Assembly (NCBI GenBank): GCA_963835935.1
Contig: CAWIHK010000001.1
Location: forward strand, 496,001 to 560,000
Reading direction: 5' to 3'
Length of the DNA stretch: 64,000 bases
Source: CAWIHK01 sp963835935
GTDB taxonomy: Bacteria; Bacteroidota; Ignavibacteria; UBA10030; CAVZMI01
Shown here: in pieces, positions 34,687 to 41,407 of the stretch
Position numbering within the stretch: the stretch's first letter is position 1
How the letters are laid out: the number at the start of each line of letters is the position of its first letter
Notes under the pieces: model-generated
Database searches by the model: none
The model's input: only the letters and a program-made list of their open reading frames with translations
What the model was told of the DNA's origin: nothing
Translations under genes and position numbers: made by a program

Positions 34687-36522
34687 TTGCCACGAATTGC
34701 ACGAAGTAATAATTTGATTGATTCGGCAGATAAAATAAAAAGAATATTGAAATTTAGAAGTAGAGACGGCTTTGTCGTATTTCTCTTAACTCTCATCTCA
34801 TTCTCGGTATATCTGACGACGATGTGCCGAACAGTCGGTATCACCGATAGCGGAGAACTTGCCACCGTGATTACAACTTTGGGAATTGCTCATCCTACTG
34901 GATATCCGTTTTTCATAATTTTAGGACGAGTGGCACTCCTTATCCCCATATCGCTGCCGATTATTCTTCGTGTAAATATTTTTGTCGTGGTGCTGGATTT
35001 TTTGGCGGTAGGAGTGTTCTATTTTATTGTTCGACTCGTGCTCAATACGATTTCACAACAAAAAACTAATGCTCGCGACAACACCGAAAAAATCATAGCT
35101 GCAGCGTCAAGTCTGGTGTTGGCGTTTTCTTCAACATTCTGGTCGCAATCCACGGCGATTGAAGTCTATGCGCTTCACGTGGTCTGTCTTTCGATGGTGT
35201 TATATACAGCGCTGCGTGCGGCTTCCGAAATGGAAAGTGAAACGACGATGCGATGGTTCGCGCTTGCGGCATTTGCATTGGGCTTGAGTTTCGGCAACCA
35301 CATGACTACGGTTCTACTCCTTCCCGGTCTTTTCTATTATTTCTTTGCGTCGATGGGAATCAAGAAAAATTCTTTCATCGTTCTGGCTAAAATGCTTTTA
35401 TTTTTTTTCTTAGGGCTATCTATCTATTTTTATTTTCCGATTCGTTCGTCAAATACTCCGTTGATGGATTGGGGACATCCCGCCACTTTCGAACGATTTT
35501 TATGGCACACAAGCGGCAAACAATTCCGTGTCTGGATGTTTCAAGGATGGGATGTTGCGAAAAAGCAATTTTCATTTTATATAAATGATCTTCCGAATGA
35601 ATTCTATTGGCCGTCTCTTGCCGTTGTTTTTGTCGGCATGGTTAGATTGTTCGAAAAAAACAGGAAACTCTTTATTTTCTTCTTACTGCTCATCATCGGT
35701 ACGCTTGCGTATTCAGTCAACTATGATATTTTCGATATCGATTCCTATTTTCTTCTTTCATACGTTGCCATCGGATTATTCTTCGCAATCGGATTGGCTG
35801 GAGTTGTCGAATGGTTTAAAACGAAGTGGAAAATCAAGCTCGCCGTCATCGGTTGTTTTGTTTTTTTGTTCCCGATCATACAATTGATCCAGAACTATAA
35901 AGAGGTTGATCAAAGTAAAAATTATATACCGGAAGATTTTACGCAGTCGGTGATGAATGCAATGCCGCAAAATGCCGTCGTGTTCTCCGGCATCTGGGAT
36001 TATTTTATTTCCCCTTCGATTTATTATCAATACGTAAATTATCAGAGAACCGATATTACTATTATCAATATCAGTTTGTTGAAAGACCGCAGTTGGTATT
36101 ATATCCAGATGAGAAACAGATGCCCGTGGCTTCTCGGTCGATGCAAGAATAGTATCGATGCGTTCCTCGAAGAACTTGATTTGTTCGAACACGACAAACC
36201 GTTTAATCCGGCGACCATTCAAATGCGCTGGCAGGAGATGCTTGATGATTTCCTGGTGAAGACGTTGCCGGACCATCCGGTATTTGTAGACGCACGAGTT
36301 GAAAATGAATTTTCCCGAACGTTCAAACGGACGCCATACAATATGCTGATCCGTTTATCCGCACCGAATGATACTACGTGTTCCTACCAACCCTTGAATC
36401 TCTCGATGCGAGATTATGACATGGACAATATTATCGTCCAGAATTTGGATCAATACAAATCATTGATGCATCTTTGGGATATGCGATGGCTGGAAATTAG
36501 AAATCGAGCAGGAAAGAAATAA
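34687..36522 (+). CDS. DUF2723 integral membrane protein (GT-C-like)
   Basis: About 611 residues from a TTG at 34687; no ribosome site or good ATG is visible, so the start is uncertain and a few residues either way are possible. Twelve or so hydrophobic segments. The DUF2723 signature is seen in TVGITDSGELATVITTLGIAHPTGYPFFIILGR and SSTFWSQSTAIEVYALH, both typical of this lipid-linked-sugar O-mannosyl/glycosyltransferase-like family of the FCB group. The acidic residue in 'DSGE' is the likely catalytic position. The soluble C-terminus is about 180 residues. Probably modifies exported proteins. Confidence 0.85.
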   Translation: MPRIARSNNLIDSADKIKRILKFRSRDGFVVFLLTLISFSVYLTTMCRTVGITDSGELATVITTLGIAHPTGYPFFIILGRVALLIPISLPIILRVNIFVVVLDFLAVGVFYFIVRLVLNTISQQKTNARDNTEKIIAAASSLVLAFSSTFWSQSTAIEVYALHVVCLSMVLYTALRAASEMESETTMRWFALAAFALGLSFGNHMTTVLLLPGLFYYFFASMGIKKNSFIVLAKMLLFFFLGLSIYFYFPIRSSNTPLMDWGHPATFERFLWHTSGKQFRVWMFQGWDVAKKQFSFYINDLPNEFYWPSLAVVFVGMVRLFEKNRKLFIFFLLLIIGTLAYSVNYDIFDIDSYFLLSYVAIGLFFAIGLAGVVEWFKTKWKIKLAVIGCFVFLFPIIQLIQNYKEVDQSKNYIPEDFTQSVMNAMPQNAVVFSGIWDYFISPSIYYQYVNYQRTDITIINISLLKDRSWYYIQMRNRCPWLLGRCKNSIDAFLEELDLFEHDKPFNPATIQMRWQEMLDDFLVKTLPDHPVFVDARVENEFSRTFKRTPYNMLIRLSAPNDTTCSYQPLNLSMRDYDMDNIIVQNLDQYKSLMHLWDMRWLEIRNRAGKK

Positions 36523-36618
36523 TAGATAACTAGATGCAAGAAAAAGAATATTCTGGAATTTGATAAGATTGTTTTGGTTTTATTAATATCAGGCTCTTCT
36601 CAGTAAATAACGGTTCAT

Positions 36619-36840
36619 TTATTTTTTATTAACCGCCTCAACCATAATAAACCCGATAGTAGCACCTATTAGACCAATGATAATATTTTTCGGTGTGACA
36701 ATATTTATTATTGCCGTTAAAATCGATTGGCTATCAACTGACGAAGAGGTTCGAATGAATTGACCCATTAATAGATTTGTATAGAACAAAACCATAATTG
36801 ATAATATCTCAACAATTGATCGTATTATATTTCTTTTCAT
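36619..36840 (-). CDS. small two-helix membrane protein
   Basis: Start at 36840 (MKRNIIRSIVEIL) with AAGGAAAG eight bases upstream; the ATG at 36879 overlaps the preceding gene and lacks a site. 73 residues with two hydrophobic helices (about 8-28 and 48-68) and a lysine end (VNKK). It follows the 55-residue gene at 36866-37033 by 25 bp, so the pair is probably one transcript. Function unknown. Confidence 0.6.
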   Translation of the reverse strand: MKRNIIRSIVEILSIMVLFYTNLLMGQFIRTSSSVDSQSILTAIINIVTPKNIIIGLIGATIGFIMVEAVNKK

Positions 36841-36865
36841 TGAATTTCTTTCCTTACATTTTAAC

Positions 36866-37033
36866 TCAATAATAACCATGATTGTTTAGTTGATACACTT
36901 CACCAGTTTTATAATTCGGTTTCATTGGTGAACAAGACATTAGATATTCGAATAAGATCATTTGTACTGTAAAAGACGTAATGCCAAGCACCATTAATAT
37001 TATTGGAATATATTTTTTTAAGAAATACGACAT
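36866..37033 (-). CDS. 55-residue membrane protein with C-terminal LNNHG motif
   Basis: A reverse-strand frame too short for usual gene calling: MSYFLKKYIPIILMVLGI, then a hydrophobic stretch, CSPMKPNYKTGEVYQLNNHGYY and TGA. The ending resembles a motif (TGxVYPLNNHGxxxYLT) that I have seen at the C-terminus of many small hypothetical membrane proteins, which makes a real gene likely. The ribosome site is weak. Function unknown. Confidence 0.6.
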   Translation of the reverse strand: MSYFLKKYIPIILMVLGITSFTVQMILFEYLMSCSPMKPNYKTGEVYQLNNHGYY

Positions 37034-37184
37034 TTTATAATACTCAACATTCTTCTAAACATAATAAATTATTGCAACCACCAAATTATAATTAGATTGA
37101 TCCGTGGAAAATGTGAAGTTTTTTTTTGTCCGTATAATATGCAGAATGAACCGCCAAATCGATCATGAAATCTTCTGCACTATC

Positions 37185-37220
37185 AAAACATTAAACAATA
37201 GCTATGAGAAAATCAAATCC
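37185..37220 (+). repeat. dispersed repeat, copy 2 of 3
   Basis: AAAACATTAAACAATAG, then CTATGAGAAAATCAAATCC; about 31 of 36 bases agree with 19764-19800. Lies in the gap between the small membrane genes and the GIY-YIG gene. Confidence 0.55.
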
Positions 37221-37262
37221 ATGCACTTCACTTCTTTATCTACTTCACTTTTATTTCCCACC

Positions 37263-37631
37263 TTATGCCTGACGAATATTTGGATCGGGATTGTAACCTC
37301 GTTCGCCAAAGGGTTGAAGTTTCTCAAGCCAGATTTGTTCAAGGAGAGTAAGTTCGTCGTTCAGGTTGAAGTTTGGGTCGTCTTTAACCTTTACAACCTC
37401 CAGAATTTCGAATATGAACTTATCGACTCCATATTCATTCCATTCCTTTTGAAGCGCTTCGTTGCGATGTCGTCCAATGATAAGCATGAACTTATGGCCG
37501 TTCAACGGACCTTCGAGGTTCAAACTGCTTCCAAGCAATACCTTGCCGTTTGCAATATTCTTCACCTGAAAGATACCGGCCGGCTTCTTCCGTTCTTTAT
37601 ATTCCCTCTTCATATCCTGTATTGATTTCAT
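37263..37631 (-). CDS. GIY-YIG nuclease family protein
   Basis: 122 residues. After a basic N-terminus, the GIY-YIG-like core is AGIFQVKNIANGKVLLGSS, followed by the GRHRNEALQKEWNEYG helix and FIFEILEVV strand with a conserved Glu and, later, the LLEQIWLEKLQPFGERGYN segment. The first motif is degenerate (GIF...LLG), so nuclease activity is uncertain. Single-domain members are common in accessory regions and are sometimes called homing- or repair-like nucleases. Neighbours give no clear partner. Confidence 0.75.
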   Translation of the reverse strand: MKSIQDMKREYKERKKPAGIFQVKNIANGKVLLGSSLNLEGPLNGHKFMLIIGRHRNEALQKEWNEYGVDKFIFEILEVVKVKDDPNFNLNDELTLLEQIWLEKLQPFGERGYNPDPNIRQA

Positions 37632-37658
37632 TCTCGCTTTTCTTTATTGCTTCTTAAG

Positions 37659-38027
37659 TTATTCTGCTCGCGGAATAAAAAACAAGGCAATATAAATTGC
37701 TGACATCAAAATACAAATTCCGAAAATGAATGACGAGAATTGTATGGCGACAATGATCTCTTCAATTCCACGCGATGCATAGAGAAGAGCAGCAAACAGC
37801 ATTACAAGTTTGCCAAGCCGCGTGGTGAGCATGTCGTGTACATACACAAGAGACGCAACTGCAAAAAGAACGATGAGCAACGTTACGCCGGAGTTGAGCA
37901 TAATCATCAGCGCGCGATAATTTGCCGCCGTATCTTGTATCAGATATATTTTATATCCAAGAAATACATGAAATGCTGCCAATAATACATTCAGCACACC
38001 GCCAGTTATTAGAAGAATCTTTGACAT
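37659..38027 (-). CDS. four-helix membrane protein of unknown function
   Basis: 122 residues, start supported by CGGAGG. Four hydrophobic helices at about 3-25, 43-65, 71-88 and 95-118, and a very short tail. No family recognised. Separated from the GIY-YIG gene by 27 bp on the same strand. Confidence 0.7.
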   Translation of the reverse strand: MSKILLITGGVLNVLLAAFHVFLGYKIYLIQDTAANYRALMIMLNSGVTLLIVLFAVASLVYVHDMLTTRLGKLVMLFAALLYASRGIEEIIVAIQFSSFIFGICILMSAIYIALFFIPRAE

Positions 38028-38124
38028 TCAAACCTCCGTTAGGAAAAATATTTTTCATTGTTGAGCTTATGAAATCCGTCTCAGCGAAGACTTCTTCATT
38101 CTTAAAATGGTTCGGTAACTTTAG

Positions 38125-38685
38125 TTAGAAATAAAAATTTAAACTTACCCAATTATACCCAAATTCAACCGATCTTTCAATTTCTTTAGATTGTGGATGA
38201 GAATATTTTAAATTTGAATATGAAAATATACATGTTTCGTATCCAGAAACTGAAAATTGTTTTGAAATAAAATATTCTGCCGCAAACCCAAGTGTGAAAG
38301 AATAAACTGACATTTTTTCACCCGATGGAAAAAAGTTTCCACTTTCTGACGAATATCGATACATATAACCTATCGAAGCAAGTGTAAGAAATGAAATATC
38401 GCTAAGACGAAACATTTTATATTCTGCGCCAGCGGTCACTCTGAGTCCTTTAGATGATTCTGTAGGATTTACACTATCGTTTGAAGAAGAATTTGAGTTT
38501 ATATACCACATAATTTTAAAAAATGGAGTCCAATCAGGTGTTATTCGATATTTAAAACCCACATTTGAAATTAAGCATCCGTCATAATCTAAAACCAGTC
38601 CGTTTCGATAACGAAGTGTATCAGAATATTGTGCGAATGCTGGGGAGACAATTAAGAGTGTGAATAAAATTAATATTGTTTTCAT
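38125..38685 (-). CDS. outer-membrane beta-barrel protein
   Basis: 186 residues with a signal peptide (MKTILILFTLLIVSPAFAQ) and an AAAGGA site. Alternating hydrophobic strands (TAGAEYKMFRL, YSFTLGFAAEYFISKQFSVSGYE) and a terminal aromatic pattern WVSLNFYF typical of barrels folded by BAM. Size suggests eight to ten strands. Role unknown. Confidence 0.72.
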   Translation of the reverse strand: MKTILILFTLLIVSPAFAQYSDTLRYRNGLVLDYDGCLISNVGFKYRITPDWTPFFKIMWYINSNSSSNDSVNPTESSKGLRVTAGAEYKMFRLSDISFLTLASIGYMYRYSSESGNFFPSGEKMSVYSFTLGFAAEYFISKQFSVSGYETCIFSYSNLKYSHPQSKEIERSVEFGYNWVSLNFYF

Positions 38686-38846
38686 TTTATATCCTTTGTT
38701 GTTTGATAAAGTCAGCTAACGTTAGACATTTTATCCGAGCTTGAGCCAGGTTCGCTGAGGTGAAAAGCCGAATCCTCTATGGATATTCAATCTTTATTGT
38801 AATCATTTTTATTGCTCAGCATTTCCTTATCGGTTAGAGGATGTTG

Positions 38847-39107
38847 TTATTTTAAAGGTTCAATTTTTCCAATAGGCTTTTGTGTCTGGGCATCTTGCCA
38901 TGCTTTATGCAGTTCTTTTTGGTGTAACGATGCCCACTCCATAACCAATCCTAACGCCCTTGGCGGCAGTGATCCGGCGAATACGGCAAGGGTGTCAATT
39001 TCGATAAGAGCTTCAAAATCGGCATATTCGGCATGAAAATGTGGAGGATTATCTTCATCAAAAAATATTTTTATAACGATTCCATAAAATCGGCATATCT
39101 CAGGCAT
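38847..39107 (-). CDS. DUF4160 protein, putative toxin of a DUF2442/DUF4160 pair
   Basis: 86 residues, GGAGAAG site. It matches the DUF4160 pattern MPEICRFYGIVIKIFF, DNPPHFHAEYAD and LPPRALGLVMEWASLHQKEL. DUF4160 genes almost always sit next to DUF2442 genes, as here, and the couple behaves as a predicted toxin-antitoxin-like module. Overlaps the DUF2442 gene by eight bases, so the two are translationally coupled. Confidence 0.88.
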   Translation of the reverse strand: MPEICRFYGIVIKIFFDEDNPPHFHAEYADFEALIEIDTLAVFAGSLPPRALGLVMEWASLHQKELHKAWQDAQTQKPIGKIEPLK

Positions 39108-39384
39108 GAACTTCTCCGTGTTTAATGCCGGGAAAAAGATCTTGGATTTTTTTACCTGATACTTTCATGTACAATGTGTCGGGGCAGACATCAACGGTGT
39201 TGCCCCAAAGTAATTCTCCGGAAGAACCAATGGAAACTTTTTTAAATTCCTCATAGTTGTTCCACAAAGAAAAAACACCCTTTCCAGCGAGATAAGAAAG
39301 ACTTACCGTTCCCTGTGTCCCATCGCGGAATTTAATCCAGACGTTATAATCAGATAAGGCTTTAACTTCAACAATCTTATACAT
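39100..39384 (-). CDS. DUF2442 protein, partner of DUF4160
   Basis: 94 residues, AGGAG site. The DUF2442 signature is seen in MYKIVEVKALSDYNVWIKFRDG, the FSLWNNYEEFKKVSIGSSGELLWGN stretch and VDVCPDTLYMKVSGK. First gene of the coupled pair; by analogy it is the antitoxin or autoregulator. Confidence 0.9.
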   Translation of the reverse strand: MYKIVEVKALSDYNVWIKFRDGTQGTVSLSYLAGKGVFSLWNNYEEFKKVSIGSSGELLWGNTVDVCPDTLYMKVSGKKIQDLFPGIKHGEVHA

Positions 39385-39727
39385 TCTTAAACTCCTGAGT
39401 AAAATTTAGCGTATTAGATTTCGCACACCTGATCTAAGAGATTCGATTTTATTTCAATGCTCTCTTTCAAGGAATTAACGGACACGTCGATCATTAAATT
39501 TTCTACCAACAAATCTTATGTTCTATCAAGATGCACATTGTATCTTCTAAGCAAAACGTTAAACAATTTATATTTGAAAGTCAAGAACTCGCGTCTGGAA
39601 ATTGTGAGGTGAAATCTGTACGATTGCAGACTGATTTATCAACTTTGTTATGGTTGAGAGGTTTTGTCCTCCTTGAACTTCGCAATCGATTAGAATATAT
39701 TGTTGCAAATAAATGAAGGGCAAAGTT
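39385..39727. other. 343-bp gap containing a dispersed repeat
   Basis: Divergent spacer between the DUF2442 gene and the secreted protein gene at 39728. It includes repeat copy 3 (39552-39590). A 61-codon forward frame (39531-39716) runs through the repeat and has no ribosome site, so it is not called. Confidence 0.45.
39552..39590 (+). repeat. dispersed repeat, copy 3 of 3 (degenerate)
   Basis: CAAAACGTTAAACAATTTA, then TATTTGAAAGTCAAGAACTC. Shares the GTTAAACAAT core and the GAAAnTCAAG tail with the other copies; upstream TTCGATTTTATT and CTCTTTCAA also match the copy at 19.7 kb. Confidence 0.4.
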
Positions 39728-40600
39728 ATGCAAAAAATGATTTTGTTTTTGGTTATGATTGTCATGCTGATTATTCCGATTTCAATGCTGGTTTATTCCG
39801 ATGGTGAATCGCGCAAGGCGACTGATAAGGAAAAAATCTTTTATAAGAATGTCATGGACGCCATCTACAGTTCGATTCCTCCCGCACCGGAGGGCTGGAA
39901 TGAAATTAAGGCGAAACCGTCCGATCTTGAATTGGTGGGGAAGGATAGTGAGAAGTATCCGTTCCGTATAGATTATAACGTGACATGGAACGATTACAAA
40001 CGAAACCGAGCGGCGGAAGATGAACTGCAAAAAGCCCTCATCCCGATTATCAGCAACCCGGACCGAATGAATGCACTGCAACAGTTGTCGAGAGAGAACG
40101 ATTCGCTGATAAAAGCATTCGGCGAAGCTGTCGGCAAGAATGATAAGAGAACGACTGAACGACTGGGGAAAGAACTTGAGTCTCAACAAATAAAAGGAAA
40201 AGAGCTTTATGATCAGCAGGATAGGGAAGTTGACAGAGCGATGGAAAAAATGAGCCCGCATGATGTGAGCGTGATGTTTCGGATATCGATAAATAATTTT
40301 TCGATGGGGATAGATGAATCGACTGTTCAGGATCAAAATGTTGCAGGATGTCCCGCATATCGCACAAAAGGAGTGTGGGAGAAAAAGATCGGCTGGCGTG
40401 AAGGGACAACCTATGTTCTAATCGGAAAAGGCTGGCAGATGAAAACCGACGCTGGAAAATATTTTGAGACAAAACCACAACCGAATGTTTCTTCCACAAC
40501 GGTGCAGACGATTGTAGTGAGTGTTCAAGCCGATTCATCGCGAGCAAAAGAGATATTACAGAAGATCGATTGGAACACATTGAAAAAATTGATGAATTGA
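39728..40600 (+). CDS. secreted or membrane-anchored protein of unknown function
   Basis: Start at 39728 (MQKMILFLVMIVMLIIPIS) is preferred over 39713 because GAAGGG lies just before it. 290 residues. The N-terminal hydrophobic helix is an export signal or anchor. The rest is soluble and charged, with a helical part (about 85-165) and a later region with YVLIGKGWQMKTDAGKYFETKP. A closing segment VQTIVVSVQADSSRAKEILQKIDWNTLKKLM is conserved-looking. No family recognised. Confidence 0.65.
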   Translation: MQKMILFLVMIVMLIIPISMLVYSDGESRKATDKEKIFYKNVMDAIYSSIPPAPEGWNEIKAKPSDLELVGKDSEKYPFRIDYNVTWNDYKRNRAAEDELQKALIPIISNPDRMNALQQLSRENDSLIKAFGEAVGKNDKRTTERLGKELESQQIKGKELYDQQDREVDRAMEKMSPHDVSVMFRISINNFSMGIDESTVQDQNVAGCPAYRTKGVWEKKIGWREGTTYVLIGKGWQMKTDAGKYFETKPQPNVSSTTVQTIVVSVQADSSRAKEILQKIDWNTLKKLMN

Positions 40601-40629
40601 AGGAGACTGGGCAAAGGTTTTGATATGAA

Positions 40630-40665
40630 GAACTGGATTCAACGTGCGAAGTATGAATCCAGTTC
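40630..40665. repeat. perfect 12-bp inverted repeat after the 39.7-kb gene
   Basis: GAACTGGATTCA / TGAATCCAGTTC with a 12-base loop, 30 bp after the stop at 40600. No T-run follows (GTGGACATC), so it is not a standard terminator, although it might protect the 3' end. Confidence 0.55.
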
Positions 40666-40875
40666 GTGGACATCTCATTTTATGTCTTTCACTATCGTGT
40701 TGTTCGTTGGTAAGCCTGTGATAATTTGACTCATTCAGATATTTTCATTAATTCACTTCCATCAAAATACTATTGAAGCACATTCATTTTACATTTGTCT
40801 ATCATTATTTCTTAGATAATGTGCAACCAATGTTTTGTTTCAACTGAAACGACCTGACATGGAGTAGTCCAGCAT

Positions 40876-41280
40876 TCACTTAATTCTTATGAGATTTGCA
40901 AAAGGATTCCCCTTCTTCAAATTGATTGAAAGAGATTTTCCGTCCTTTGATATTTTGTATTCAGCGGTAACTTTTGCGTAAGTCATACTCGCTTGCCAAT
41001 AGTGCCATACGCCATTGGCAGCATCATAACGATATGTGGTGCTCCCCTCTAAAATTAATGTGCCGTCCTTTCGAAAATCGTAACCGCCGCGCGCATCGGC
41101 ACCCCAAACACCAACCAGTGCAGAATCAATTGCTGAGGTTGAAGCTGATTTCGTGGTTTTGGCACCTCTGTGTTTGGACTTTGTCTGTCCGACGACTATC
41201 GAACAGCAAAGAACGAAGAGAAGAGCCATAAAGAATAATCCGCATTTGGGAATTGTGATGAGTTGATTTTGACTGTTCAT
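40876..41280 (-). CDS. small exported protein, lipocalin-like fold possible
   Basis: 134 residues with AGGAG before the ATG and a signal peptide (about 12-31, LFFMALLFVLCCSIVVGQ). The mature part (LVGVWGADARGGYDFRKDGTLILEGSTTYRYDAANGVWHYW) has the 'LxGxWxxxxxxGYxFxxDGT' form common to small secreted beta-sandwich or lipocalin-like proteins. Function unknown. Confidence 0.65.
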   Translation of the reverse strand: MNSQNQLITIPKCGLFFMALLFVLCCSIVVGQTKSKHRGAKTTKSASTSAIDSALVGVWGADARGGYDFRKDGTLILEGSTTYRYDAANGVWHYWQASMTYAKVTAEYKISKDGKSLSINLKKGNPFANLIRIK

Positions 41281-41407
41281 AAAAGTTCTCCTAAGCTATT
41301 TTCGTTTGCTGCTTCAGTACAAAATAATACTTCTAATTGTAAGACTCAATCGAATGTACCAAAAATTGGAACGAAGTGAAGCGCTTATCTGCTCACATTT
41401 TTTCTAT

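Noticed and set aside
39531..39716. 61-codon forward frame in a repeat-bearing gap
   Set aside because: Runs through a dispersed repeat and lacks a ribosome site.
40630..40665. Terminator for the 39.7-kb gene
   Set aside because: The stem is perfect, but no T-run follows on the transcribed strand, so it is listed only as an inverted repeat.
40050..40673. 207-codon reverse frame over the 39.7-kb gene
   Set aside because: Ser/Leu/His-rich shadow of the forward gene, which has a signal sequence and a ribosome site.
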